In this document: positions 22,220-34,043 of the stretch, piece by piece
Layout: every line of letters begins with the position of its first letter
Position numbering within the stretch: the first letter of the stretch is position 1
Assembly: GCA_948567375.1 (NCBI GenBank)
Contig: OX419761.1
Location: 16,902,243 to 16,966,242 of the forward strand
Length of the DNA: 64,000 nucleotides
Direction: 5' to 3'
Origin: Lunularia cruciata
Lineage: Eukaryota; Streptophyta; Marchantiopsida; Lunulariales; Lunulariaceae
Position numbers and translations under genes: made by a program
Notes under the pieces: generated by a model
Databases searched by the model: none
What the model saw: the letters and a program-made list of their open reading frames with translations, nothing else
Told to the model about the DNA's origin: nothing

Positions 22220-22950
22220 CCTCTTAAATCACCATATATTCTACACTCTTCTTCATGTAGATGGTCAATGCATAAGCCTTGTTGGAAAATGAGAAGATGA
22301 ACCTCCTATAATATCCAAACATCCCCAAGAGTTGGCCTAACTTTGTCAAGCTTGAAGGGAATGGAAGGTCTGATATTTTCCTCACCTTGTGAGGGTCCAC
22401 TGCCACTTGGAGATGATGTGCCCCAAAATTAGACCTTCTTCACAACCAAAAATGTACTTCTCTAGGTTGAGTGATGCATTTGCCTCATCCAAGCATTGCA
22501 AGACCTTGATTAGGTGCTCAAAGTGCTTGTCCTTGCTCCCATAGACACAAAAGTCATCAGTGAAGTCTCTCACAAATTTTGCAATGAAAGGTTGAAATAC
22601 CTTGTTCATTGGAATGTGGCTAGAGCATTGCAAAGCCCAAAAGGCATGACCTTGAAAGCTTAATTTTCCCAAGGTGTGGTGAATGTGGTGAGTTGTTGAT
22701 GCTTTGGTGCAATCTTGATTTGGTTATATCCATTATAACCATCTCCAAAACTCTACCTCTCATGACTTGCAACCTCCTCCAAGATCTCATCAATGAATGG
22801 TAATGGGTAGTAGTCCTTCTTGGTAACAACGTTGAGCTTCTTGTAATCCACACATACCCAAAGCTTGCCATTCTTTTTCTTCACAATCACAATTGAAGAC
22901 ACCCATTCTGAATTGGTTGTCCATTTCTATTGAAACATATTATGACAATG
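22220..22950 (-). pseudogene. Reverse transcriptase of minus-strand B
   Basis: Fragments in two frames: VKKKNGKLWVCVDYKKLN, YPLPFIDEILEEV, DGYNGYNQIKIAP, FTTPWG, then FVRDFTDDFCVYGSKD with the two catalytic aspartates, LNLEKYIFGCEEGLILGHIIS, and VDPHKVRKISDLPFP-GMFGYYRRFI. Frameshifts lie near 22860, 22660 and 22390. Confidence 0.85.
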
Positions 22951-22954
22951 GATT

Positions 22955-23480
22955 CAAGTACACATGACTTTCAAATATATCCACGATTTGCTTATGACAT
23001 TCTATCCAACCTTGCATGCACAACACTCCCTACATTTACCAACTTTGTTTCACTAGACTCCATGAAGATTCAAGCATACACCAATGAGCATGTGCACACC
23101 AACACCCTCATTGGTACATCACTATTTGACAAAGTTAGGATTCTTTCTTGTCAAGGGAAAGGCTCCAAAGCCTGGCTCCATGCTTCTCCTTTGAAAAAGG
23201 ATTTTTATTTCATATTTGAAGAGTTCTCCACTACATGTTGCCTATTTTTAGGTCTTCCTTATCCGGCCCTACTATAGCTTCCAGACCGGTGTACATATGG
23301 TTCCACATATGACACACAAGGCATACATCTTTAACAATGTGTTATAGGGGGAAAGCACACTAATGTTCATGATGCCATTTGGGATATAATGGCTCAATTC
23401 CTCCAGTCTACATGGTCCTAGGTACAAATTGAGTGGTGGTTGACGTACCAAGACCAGGTTTGCTAGGTTGTGTTTTGGTT
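22955..23480 (+). pseudogene. 3' end of a non-LTR element related to 60.7-63.5 kb
   Basis: A frame ending at 23277 contains VRILSCQGKGSKAWLHASPL, then FEEFSTTCCLFLGLPYP. In a shifted frame follow C-T-Y-G-S-T-Y-D-T-Q-G-I-H-L, stop, Q-C-V-I-G-G-K and HTNVHDAIWDIMAQ. This is the same C-H-C zinc motif and HDAIxDI block as at 62870-63000 in the better copy (CDCGSTLD, HMTRCPFGGQ, THDAIRDIV). It is heavily decayed. It abuts the family B reverse transcriptase at about 22950. Confidence 0.7.
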
Positions 23481-25728
23481 TGTGTCCCTTGGGTTCCTTT
23501 GTGCTCCTAGCTTGGTTACACTTCAGCACTCCTTGGTGCTTTGTAATCTTTTTGCTTTCCACTTTGGCTTGCCTTCATCTTGTTCATTTTATTTATTTCC
23601 ATTTCCTATGTTGATATTCATTGCAATTTACGAACATTCATATTTATCATTCATATGCACTACATATGCACTTAGTGGGTTCTAGATCCCCCATTTGAAG
23701 AACAGATTCTTCTCTCACTTCCCATATATCTTCATAATAATCATTATATTCCTATGTGCATGAACGTAAGTCTCAAAAGGAATATCCATGGAAACTCTGC
23801 CAAAGATATTAAATTAATTTTAAAACTTTGATTGATCAAAATTAAAAAAATGGACTAAGAAGAGAAACATATACTTTTTGCCTTGCAAATAATTATTAGT
23901 TTTTTTTACCTTTTTATGATTGCTCAAGTTTGGGATAGTTGGTCATTGTTTGCCTTATCAATTTGCTTAAAAATGCACAACATAATGAAGATAAACCACA
24001 ATGAAAAGCCATATTGGCTCCATAGCATGCATAACTAAGAAACTAGCCTCCTTTCACATCTCTCATGATGTGCTTTATGCTTAAGAAGTCAAATCCACGT
24101 GAGGTGCATAAGGCATAGCTAAGAAGGTACTTGTAAGTAATTGGATAACTATACAAGACCAACCAACTAAAAAAAATCTAGATTGCTCAGAGTTGGATAA
24201 TCTTTTAAGTGATTCTTAGATGTAGAAAATATAGATTATTTAAGAATCAATACCCGTCTTGCCACAAATTTTGTAATTCTTCCTTTTCACAAATCATGGA
24301 AACTTAATGTTCTTTATAATTGACAAACAATACCAAACATGACTTTTTCAATATAGGGTGAATTTAGAGAACAAGTAAAAAGGATACATCTTCAATCACA
24401 AGAAGAGAAAAATGTGTTCTGGTAACTTTAATACCATTAAAAAAGGAGTCTTTAATGATGAGGAAGACTATGGAGCACACTATACATTGGAGCATGCACT
24501 CTTCTTTTAATATTCTAGATAATTTTCACATAGTTCCATCTTTGAAACTTCTTTGGAAATTGTGGATAGTTTATTCTTAATATAGGGAAGGTTGTAATAG
24601 TATAGTGCTATGAGAAGAAGATGTTAAAAAGATCTTACAGAGTTCATGCAAGATTCTATGATTAATTTCATTCATTCATATACTCATAATCTTATATTAA
24701 AAGACAATCAAGAAGTACTTAATGAAGCAACATATATATTTTTGGTCCTAGAAATGGTAAATCCAAAGAAAGCAAAAAGAAAATTACTTGCTTACTTATT
24801 CTCACATAATTTTCAAGATATCTTCTTATTTTAGAATAGTTCTAAAAAGGGTTAAGTGATGAATATGCTCATCAATTACTTACTATTTATTGATGAAAAA
24901 CAGAAAATTTCTAAATAAAATGAGAGTGCTTAAAAATTTAGAAAAGAAAGGTGCTTTAAGATCCATCACTTTATAACTATTTATAACAAAAAAATATATA
25001 ATTCATGATGATTTGGATTATTTTTCCATTTTTGGTCATGTATCCACTATTGACTATTATACAAAAAATGAGATTTTATACTTGTGAAATTTGGAGTACA
25101 AATTCAACATGATCATATAGCTTTATCTCTTTGTTGGAGGAAAATACCTTAGTTAATTAGTAGAAAAGAAAAACAACTCAATTCCATATTGACTACAACT
25201 ACTATATTATAAATGTTTTTTAGAAGTGTCTCTTGAGAAAATAATAAATATATTTGAGGACACTAAACTTGGACTTAGAGAGGAGGAATTTACATTTGGA
25301 ACATAAAAACATGAAAGTTATACATGTTTTTATGTTCAATAGGATTATATTTAGAGTTTTTGCTAATTTTATATTTCAACATCATGAAAGATAATTTGAT
25401 GCTTCTCAAAATATAAGACTTTACAATGAATATAGTCACATATATGGTAAAGATAAAATTAATAATACTATTTTAGGAATTATCTTGCTAATCTACTTTG
25501 CTATTTTTTCTTATTTATTTGGAAAAAAAATTGATTCATTAATATTTATTCCATTATATATATTTTATATTTACTACTTACAATTTATTATAACTACATA
25601 AAGTTGTCTCTTTGTAGAAATCATCTTGCAAATACCTCTATATAAAAAGGTTTGGATATCTATCACATTAACATAAGTGGAAGATGAGATCATTTAGAAA
25701 GTACAAGTTTTAAAGTTATCACAATATT
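23481..25728. other. AT-rich region, no recognised gene
   Basis: Very AT-rich. Short open stretches occur (23470-23685, 24646-24834 plus) and fragments at 24.4-25.4 kb look like remnants of one decayed coding sequence (SHNFQDIF, then a LSLCWRK-like piece), but I cannot name a family. No RNA gene or tandem repeat is seen. Confidence 0.4.
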
Positions 25729-27463
25729 TGCAGTATCTAAGCTAGTTTGCTCAAACATTGGAATGTTAGTTTTGGCAGTCATATTTATATTAATAGTTGC
25801 TCAAAGACTAATCAATGGCCATTAGATTTTGTATTAAGACTATTGATCATACCATCTTGAGCTTTTGTTTGCACCGTTAGGTGGACCATCAGATGGACCT
25901 TCAATAGAACCATTAGGGTTGGAGTGCTAGATCAAGTCTAGAGGAGTATACCTTTAAAGTGAAGCTACAAAGAGCTCACTTCTTTGATGTTGAGCCTTTG
26001 AGCTCTTGGCTATGGTGTATAAAGGCCAACAAATATTACTTGGAATCTCTTAGGTAGAGTAGGTGTGACTTGATTGTGTAATTAGAGCCATTTGATGGCA
26101 ATTTCTTGAGTTGATACATGAGTTTTTGATTTAACGTTGAGTATGTGTGAATTGTATTGATTATATCAAAAAAGTCAATAAGGGGGAAACTGGATGCAAT
26201 AATTATGAGCGTTAGTGGTATCTCTAAGTTTGATGAATCAATGGTACCTTTAATCATTGTTACTTGATGATTGTTCAATTTTAGTTGAGTGAGTATATGC
26301 AAAATTTCTATTCAATTTGTTGCAAACTTTGACAATTGGGCAGATGATGTGCATAGATGTTACCCAAATTTCTAAAAATTGAGGTCAATTTGAGACTAGA
26401 AGTGTTCAATTTGAGGGTGCGAGAGTGAACTTGGAGGCCTTGATGTTGCAAATTAGATATGAAAAGCATAATTAGAGTTAGATTTGGCAACTATCTCCTT
26501 CAATTAGGGATTTGGAAGTCCCCATCTCCTCAATTTGACTCATTTGGCTAAATTTTTGCATTTAGAGGTTTCAATGCATATGGTTGTTTAGTTGAGTAAG
26601 TGTGCAAAAACACATTACCCAACTACTCAATTTGTTGCAAATTTTGATAATTGGGCATATGGTGTGTGGAAGCACTGTCCAAATTTCTTGGAATTGAGGC
26701 CAATTTGAGATCATGGTGTTCAATTTGAGAGTGTAATTAGAAACCTTGGTGTTGTGAATTTGACTTGAAAAGCAAATTAAGATCAAATTTGGAGGTTCTC
26801 ATCTTCTAAGTTTGACTCATTTGGCTGAATTTTAACATTTAAAGGTATAGAGCAATAGGCTAGAAAGACTACCAACCAACTTGTTAGCATGAGGCTAGCT
26901 AGTTTAGATGAGTTTTTGATAGTCATTTGGCAAAATCAACCCATCCTTTAGGATTGTGTGCAACAAGATTTGAACCTCAAATCTTTAATTCCTAGACTAG
27001 TGCCCTAACCAATTGGTCCATCCTTACTTGTTATCTTAGAGATTGGTGGACTTATATCTATACTTATGTAGCTTTAGTTTGGAAAGGACTTTGGATTGAA
27101 TTCTTAGTGATCTTGGTAGTGTATGAATAGAGAGACACTCCAATTATATCAAATGCCAAATGGTGATAAAGTTAATCCAATTTTGATTTGTGAGATAGAG
27201 GTTGATTTCTTATGAGCATTAATTTCTTGTGATTGGAACTCCTTGATTCTCTATTTCTTGTTTGTGTGAAGTGCCTTGATATTTAGAGCATTGGTGATTT
27301 GGTGTATTCTTGATAGTGACTTTGGAGTGATGATAATCAAACTATCTATATTTCTCTCTAGTGAGGTAAGAATTGATGATCTATAAAAAATGAGAGTGCA
27401 TGTTGTGATGGCGGGTTGTAGGTTTGCCTTTCTCCTAGTGTATTTGTCACAATTAGAGTTACA
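25729..27463 (+). repeat. LTR of family C, copy C2 (5' LTR)
   Basis: It runs from TGCAGTATCTAAGCTAG (TGTAACACC-like in other copies) to GAGTTACA and aligns with the minus-strand copy 706-2369. Downstream lies untranslated leader and a gag core split by A2. The tRNA-like segment lies at 26961-27026 on the minus strand. Confidence 0.6.
26961..27026 (-). repeat. tRNA-like segment in LTR-C2
   Basis: On the minus strand: GGATGGACCAATTGGTTAGG, an anticodon-arm-like stretch, and GAGGTTCAAATCTTG, a near-perfect TpsiC arm/B box. It is the counterpart of 1151-1218. It is antisense to the host element. Confidence 0.5.
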
Positions 27464-27800
27464 TTAGTGGGTGGTGTTTGGTGGTTAGTGGCACTTGGTG
27501 GTTATGATTGCAATTTGAAGAACAATATCATGGCATAGTTCTCCAAGTATTCTAGAGGAGATTTTGCTACAATATGCAATGGATTTACAATGGATTTACA
27601 AAGAGAGATGCTTGATTTCAGATCGTATCTCAAGTTCTAGTGAGGAAGGAGATTGATTTTGGTTTGGAGTTTGACATAGGAGCTTATTCAATTGAGAGTG
27701 TACATTGTGTGTCCACACCATTGTTGTAGGTCATGGACAAGATTGATGGTGCCTCCATATGCCCCAAGTGCTATTGTGGTATGGTGAGTACCATAGAGTT
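27464..27800 (+). other. Internal leader of C2, left of the A2 insertion
   Basis: This is sequence between the C2 LTR and its gag. The last five bases GAGTT (27796-27800) are the A2 target duplication, repeated at 42369-42373. No gene is seen. Confidence 0.6.
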
Positions 27801-28214
27801 TGTAACAATATGGAGTTTAGCAACAAAGTTAGTAGGGCTAACAAACTAACAAATAAGACAAATTAGCCTAGAATATTTTGGAAGTATCTAGGAAGCTTTT
27901 TAGGAAGCTTCCCGGCTAGCTTAGCTTGCATCTCAAGTAAGTAGCTTCTAGAAGGAAGCTTCTGGAAGCTTCCAACTACCTTAGCTTGCATGCCAAGTAG
28001 ACGGTTTCTAGAAGGAAGTTTCTTGAGAAGCTTTGTGGTTAACTTGGCTTGCACTCTAAGAAAGCAGCTCAAGGAAGCTTATCAAGGGCCTTGTATGCTA
28101 CTTATAAATACCAAAGTCAAAGCTCATGCTAGGCATTAGGAGTTTTCTCTCATTCAAGTGTCCTAATGTGAGCTTCCATTCTCCTATTTCTCTCCTTGAT
28201 CTTGATCTTTTACA
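27801..28214 (+). repeat. 5' LTR of A2
   Basis: TGTAAC to TTTTACA, 414 bp. It contains a four-unit heat-shock-type array GAAgcTTCtgGAAgcTTC at 27955-27972, further dimers (for example 27904-27911), and the TATAAATA box in the CTACTTATAAATACC context. The primer site TGGTATCAAAGT follows at 28216-28227. Confidence 0.92.
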
Positions 28215-28484
28215 TTGGTATCAAAGTAAAAATGGAATGGATGGAATTTATGGACCACCAAATCCACTTCCACCAAACCATTGGGATTTTCATATCCAAG
28301 TATTACCCAATCATTGTTCACACAATTTGTCAGCTCGCGCTTTGGGTAGAATTTTCTGCATATGATCACCTTGTTTGAGAAACCCATGATACTTCCGGTT
28401 GTAACTTATGGAGAACGGTGGACGTGTTGCATCTATGTATTAATCAATTAGATAAATTATGAGTAGTGGGATAGAGTAGTAGCT

Positions 28485-29285
28485 ATGGTGGCAATACCGG
28501 ACGTTATCCTTGCAATGCAATAACAAATTGAGCACCGTACTCAATTATTGGATGAACAAGACCAGCAACGACGAGAATATATAGAGAGAGCGCCAGTTCA
28601 AGATAGAGAAGATTGCATATGATTTCCAAAACCCAAGGTGTTTGAAGGCAAGAGTCTTCCGGGCACAATGGAGAATTTTGTGTTTGACTGCAAATGTTAC
28701 TTTGAAGCCACCAATCTTCAAGATGAACGGAATCAGATTCTCTTGGCTTCTAGCCAATTGGATGGTGTGGCAAAACTTTGGTGGCAATTCCGAGTGGAGC
28801 GAGCTGAATGACAAATTGTTGCACCAATTTTGACATGGGCAGAATTCAAGGATGCAATACTTGCCACCCAAGCCGCATGAGATAAATTGGCAGAGTTGAA
28901 GCAAGTTGGCTCAGTAAAGAGCTATATCACACAATTTTAGAACATCATCATGCAAATTCTAGATCTACAAGAAGGTGAAGTTCTAGATCAATTTGTGTGG
29001 GGACTAAAGTCACGAACCAAATTGGAGGTGACTATGCAGGAACTACAAAATGTAGAAGAAGCCATGCAATTGGCTAAGCATTTTGATTTCTTGGTTGCGA
29101 CAACTTGGTCTTGACCTTGACCTACACAAAGTCTACCAATACACTACGCACGGGTGGAAGAACTGGCACCAATAGAGATTGATGCTATCCAACAAAGACC
29201 ACTTGGTACAACGGATAGAGAAAGATTGTGACAAAATGGAGGTTGCTTTTATTGTTGCCAAGTTAGACATCACATTTCTGAATGT
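28485..29285 (+). pseudogene. gag and zinc knuckle of A2
   Basis: Collinear with A1 gag: ATG at 28485, TAA at codon 13 (CAA to TAA), then the KVFEGK and NFVFDC-Y-F blocks in shifted frames, and LAKHFDFLVATTW near the end. The knuckle at 29244-29285 reads C-F-Y-C-C-Q-V-R-H-H-I-S-E-C and keeps all four zinc ligands. About 20-30 bases present in A1 (LGRFQTIN) are deleted near 28860. Confidence 0.8.
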
Positions 29286-29497
29286 TCATTCAGGAATGGG
29301 CGACCTTAACAAGTTGCCCAAATGGAATGATCAAGGAAATGAGGAATCCAAGAAGGAGATTTTGAGCTAGCTATTGGGAGCTTGATTAGTTCCAATGGGA
29401 TTGAAGGCTTGACCTACGCAAGTTTGCTTCACTTGCAAGGTACGATATCTAATTGGGGTTATAAGATTTTGGTTGATTTTGAAGTTCAAAGAATTGC

Positions 29498-30091
29498 ATG
29501 TCTATGCAAATAGCAAAGCAATTGGGTATTCCTATCAAGCTAGTGATTGGAAGTAGATTGATGATGGCAAATGGTAGAAAGGGTTCTACATTTTGTACCT
29601 CACATCCTGTTACTTTTAAGATTGGGAAAGAGAATTTGGAGTGTATGAGGTTTGTAGTGGCACCTCTACACTATGATGTCATTCTAGGAGTACCTTGGCT
29701 TGAACATCATAAGGTTCAATTAGGTTGGACCCAACGACAAATTCAAGTACAACACCAAGGTAGGAATTTCCGATTAGGTTGTCTGGCACCTTTGAGTAAG
29801 ATACCTAAGAATAGTCAGTCCCAAGATGGGAAGTTTGTCAAGAAGGTAGCCATAGAGCATGCTTTGAAGAGAAAGGAGCCCGAAGATGGGAAGTTTACCA
29901 AGAAGGCAACCATGGAGCAAGCTTTGAAGAGAGATGAGTCCCTAGATGGGAAGTTTGTTAGTGAAGCAGCCATAGAGCAAGCTTCAAAGGAAGATAAGTT
30001 TATTTTTACGGTGTGGATCAAGCCAATTACACAAGGACAATTTGAGGAGAGCCAAGAGCCTCATCAAGGAATGGTTGGTCAGATAGTTTAG
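29498..30091 (+). pseudogene. Protease and repeat tail of A2
   Basis: The open frame starts just after the active-site block, which is out of frame upstream (ILVDF at about 29468). It has the Q-I-A-K-Q-L-G-I helix and HYDVILGVPWLEHH. The tail shows at least three tandem units of GKF-x-K-K-x-x-x-E-x-A-L-K-R-x-E-x (29826-29985, about 60-66 bp each). This spacer between protease and reverse transcriptase is expanded relative to A1. Confidence 0.8.
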
Positions 30092-30095
30092 GAGT

Positions 30096-30990
30096 TTGCG
30101 GATGTGTTTCTCGGGATTACTCTTTGATCATGGTATACCCTTCAAGATTGAGTTATTGCTAAGGAGTACTCCAATGAGTAGACCAATCTATCGGCTCTCA
30201 CCAAAGGAGTTGGAGGAATTGCAAACAACACTTATGGAGTTGTTGGAGAAGGACTTCATACAACATAGTACCTCTCCTTGGCAAACACCGGTACTATTTG
30301 TTCCAAAGAAGGATGGAGGACTTTGTTTTTGTATTGATTATCGTGGGATCAATAAGCAAACACTAAAGAATGCATATCCCTTGCCTCAGATTGATGACTT
30401 GCTTGATCAATTGAGTGGAGCATGATACTTTTCCAAGCTGGATCTTTGTAGTGGCTATTGGCAAATCTACATTGATAGGGAGGATGTGCAAAAGATGGCC
30501 TTTTGCACAAGGTATGGGCATTTTGAGTTGAGAGTTCTATCTTTCAAGCTCACTAATGCTCTAGTAGTCTGCATGGATTAGATGCATTGGGTGTTGGATG
30601 GATTATTGGATCGGTACGTGGTGGTATTCTTGGATGATATCTTAATCTATAGCAAGACAAAGGTAGAACACGTGAATCATGTGCAAGAAGTCCTAATATG
30701 ACTACAACAATGGAAATTTTATTGCAAGAAGTCAAAGTGTGCCATTTGGCAAAAGGAAGTTACCTTCTTGGGGCACAAGATCTCATCGGAGGGGATCAAA
30801 ATGGAAGAGGAGAAAATGAAGGCCATTATTGATTGGCCTACTCCAAAGGATGCTACAAAAGTATGGGCATTTAATGGACTGGCCAATTTTTACCAATGGT
30901 TCATCTATTATTATGCTCATGTGGTTGCACCATTGATTGACCTCTTGGGGAAGGACTCAAGCTTCTAGTGGACCACCAAGCATGAAGAAG
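30096..30990 (+). pseudogene. Reverse transcriptase of A2
   Basis: Same motifs as A1: [43 protein letters not shown], then TGA at 30424-30426, SKLDLCSGYWQI, a VVFLDDILIYS site in the continuing sequence, and FLGHKISSEG. Stops are at 30424, about 30578 (TAG) and about 30700. The roughly 24 bases lost from A1 at 7301 are present here (FIYYYAHVVAPL). Confidence 0.88.
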
Positions 30991-31420
30991 CATTCCAGAA
31001 GTTGAAACATATGGTGTCTTCAAGGCCCATTCTTCAATCGTATTATCCTCAACTATTCTGTGTGGTTGATTTTGATACTTCTAACTTTGCAATTGGAGTT
31101 GTGTTGCAACAAGAATTCCTAGATGGACTACATCCCATTGCCTTTGTGCCTCGCTGACTCAATATAGCTGAAAATAACTAATCTACTTGAGATCAAGAAC
31201 AACTTGCAATGGTATATGCTAACAAGGTATGGAAGCATTACCTCTTAAGGAAACAAGTGATTATGCAAATTGATCACAAACCATTGTTGCATACCTTACA
31301 CTTGGAACACATGAAGAGTAGACATCATCAATGAGAGGAACAAGTCCAATTGTTTGACATCAAACTTGAGTACAAACCAGGTCGGTTCCATATCAGCCCT
31401 GATGCTTTTTCATGACTACC
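30991..31420 (+). pseudogene. RNase H of A2
   Basis: VDFDTSNFAIGVVLQQEF, LHPIAFV, QEQLAMVYANKVWKHYL, IDHKPLLHTLHLEH and FHISPDAFS are recognisable, interrupted by TGA and TAG codons (for example CGC TGA at 31156, ATGAGAG at 31331). Confidence 0.78.
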
Positions 31421-31424
31421 TGAT

Positions 31425-32695
31425 TTGAAGTCTCTTTCTCTCATCACAATGGCAATTACAATGGTGTCAATTGACTCCAAGGTCCAAAATGAGTTTCAAT
31501 TAGCCCTACAACAAGATCCCTTCTTCCAAATGGTACATGGTTGCCTTACAACATGCAACAAGGAGTACAACACCTTCTCCATCAAGGAGTGCCTTCTATT
31601 CCATGAGGACCGGATTTATGTTCCAGCCAAAGGTGATCTTTGACTTGTGCCCCTTCAAGAAGCCCATGATTTACCCATAGTTGGTCACATGGGTGTAGAT
31701 AAGACCTTGGGTACCCTCCAATGCCGATGGTGGCGGCCCAACATGACGTAAGATGCTCAAGAATTTGTTTGATCGTGTGAGAGTTGTCAACGTAACAAGG
31801 CCAACAACCAGAAGCAGAGTGGACTCCTTCAACCACTCACCATTCCATCCACTTGATGGGAGCATGTGAGCTTGGATCTCATCACATCCTTGCCCAAGAC
31901 AAAGCAAGGACACACAACAATTGTGGTATTTGTGGATAAGCTTAGTAAGCAAATCTACTTGGCACCAACCTATGATACCGTAGATGCTCCAACCTTAGCG
32001 CAAATCTACTTTGACAATGTTTTCAAACATCATGGGATGCCATGTGTACTCATCTTCAACCACAATCCTTGATTTACTGAGAGTTTTGGCAAGCACTTTT
32101 CCAGAGACTCGGCACCAAGCTTGCTTTGTCCACGGCCTATCATCCTCAAACTGATGGACAAACCAAATGTGCAAATCATAAATTGGAGGATATGTTGCAT
32201 GCCTTCGTCAATGTCTACCATACCAATTGGGATGAATGTCTTGTAGTTGCAAAATTTGCCTAAAACAATTCCAAACAGGCAAGCACCGTATTTTCTCCTT
32301 TCTTTCTCAATTTTGGCCAAGATATGCTTGTTCTAGATTCTCTTCTTGCTCCTCCTCCACCTCAGGTTCCTCATACTTCAATATTCTTGACCATTATATC
32401 CTGATCTCTCCAACAAGCCAAATCTCATCTCCTTGTTGCTCAAAATTGTCAAAAAAATATGCGGACCACCATCGTTGTGATCTCACCTTTGAAGTCGATG
32501 ATAAAGTCATGTTATCCTCTAGTAACCTCCCTCTCCCACTTGATACTCAAGTTCAAAAAATTGCCCCTAATATTGGATAGGACCCTTTGATGTCACTCAA
32601 ATAGTCTCTCTTGTTGCTTATCGACTTGCCTTGCCTTGTCATTTGCGTATCCATCTTGTCTTTCATGTTTCCAAGTTGAAACCCTTTGTTCCTAA
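31425..32695 (+). pseudogene. Integrase of A2
   Basis: The H2C2 finger is complete in sequence (HDLPIVGHMGVDK and CESCQRNKA) but crosses frames. The core has VSLDLITSLPKT (first D), a FNHNP block where the second D has become N, and YHPQTDGQTKC where glutamate has become lysine. The C-terminus has RCDLTFEVDDKVMLSS. It is cut by element D just after the RIHLVFHVSKLKPF-like block. Not functional. Confidence 0.85.
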
Positions 32696-32700
32696 CCCCT

Positions 32701-33440
32701 TGTAATACCAAGAGCTAACCATATGATCTAGATGTGAAATTTGGTTTGGTAACATCTGGAATGATGTTATACATGATGGTCAAAATAGATCAGATAGAAG
32801 TATCACCAAAAGAGTACTTCTACTAATAGGGCAAAAACCGAAATATACTTGAGAACCTTAGAACCAATAGCTTGACATATGATTTAAAGGTGAAAATTGG
32901 TTTGGTAACATCTAGAAGGATGTTACACATGATGGATTAAACAGATCAGAAATAGGTATCACCAAAAGGGGACTTCTACTAATAGAGTAGGAATTAAAAT
33001 ATGCCTGAAATCTTTGAAGGCAATTTCAGAGGCCTACATGGATGAATTAGGCCTCAAAAATGTGCAAATTCCCCCTCCCTTTCAATGTAGGAAGGTTGTC
33101 CTTCCCTCCCCCTTGGTTTATCTCATCGAGAGCTTTCTAATGGTACCTTACTCGTGATTATGAGACTCCTAAAGGAAGATTCCCTAAAAGATTCCCTCTG
33201 GTCAAAGGTTGTTTGACCAACCAGATAGGACCTAGACCAACATTTCACCCATCCAAGTAAGTAATCCAAGGGTAGAGCTTGCTAACATGTCACCTATTTG
33301 TGTGCCTAATCCTATGGTGGAGCTTCCTTGGAGGAGATCCTCTTTGTCTATATAATAAAGAGAAGGTGCTCCTTTGGAGCACCAAATGTTTGAGTGTGTA
33401 ATCTGTGTTTTCTCTCTTCTCTTGTCCTCGGAGTATTACA
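32701..33440 (+). repeat. 5' LTR of D
   Basis: TGTAATACC to GAGTATTACA. It contains an internal duplication: the block GGTTTGGTAACATCT...GATGTTA.ACATGATGG...AGATCAGA...TATCACCAAAAG occurs twice (about 32741-32825 and 32902-32975). The TATA-like CTATATAATA is at 33349-33358. The tRNA-Met primer site TGGTATTAGAGT follows at 33442-33453. Confidence 0.92.
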
Positions 33441-34043
33441 ATGGTATTAGAGTGAGTGTCTTAGTCCAAGAGAGTGGATCATTCCTTGTGGAAGAGCACG
33501 AACTATTGAAACTGAGTAATTTGAGGTGGAGAACATAGAGTAATTGCTAGACTTAGGAAGGACTTTAGAGAGTGGATGGGATGGATGCACCGGGAGGACA
33601 ATTTCATGCACCTAGCTTTTCATTCCTGAATCTATTCCACATCAAGGTTATGTACATCCAACGCAAGCAAATGAAGGTATTGCTAGTTTATCACTTTGGT
33701 GCAGAATTCATGGATAGGGTGATGAACTCACCAAACCCGGTGATTCTACCTGTGATGATATATGACAGAGAGTGGGATTTGACAATCTACATTCTATTAT
33801 GATGATATGGATGTGAATGTCCCAAATTTTTTCCCTTTCAACACTCAAGTAGAAATCCGTTATATAGTGAGACCAAAAGTGATGTTTAGAGATTTTGTGG
33901 TTAGGAATTTTGGCAAGGAGTATTATCAATGAGTGTTAGCTTTTGAGGTCCTAATGGTAGTTCCAATAGTTTGTGCACCGTCTAGAGTGATCATATTGAC
34001 TCTATATTGAAATAAACATTAGCAATTGAGTGTTGCAGGAACC

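Larger units (their letters stand above)
20359..22950 (-). mobile_element. Family B Ty3/gypsy element, pol region
   Basis: On the minus strand the order is reverse transcriptase (22950-22220), RNase H (about 22190-21780), H2C2 and integrase (about 21650-20674), C-terminal region (20553-20371) and LTR. There is no chromodomain. The reverse transcriptase reads FGDGYNGYNQI in place of the common DLRSGYHQ, and the catalytic site is FTDDFCVYG; these forms are known from the Athila/Tat side of plant gypsy elements. The 5' half (gag, protease, 5' LTR) is missing; the element breaks at about 22950 against a non-LTR fragment. Confidence 0.85.

Noticed and set aside
24360..25400. A decayed transposase or other protein gene
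   Set aside because: Short coding-like pieces are present, but I could not connect them into a known family.
26961..27026. A functional tRNA gene
   Set aside because: Box A and B are present, but the acceptor and anticodon stems do not pair well and the copy at 1151-1218 shares the defects. It is kept as a tRNA-like repeat only.
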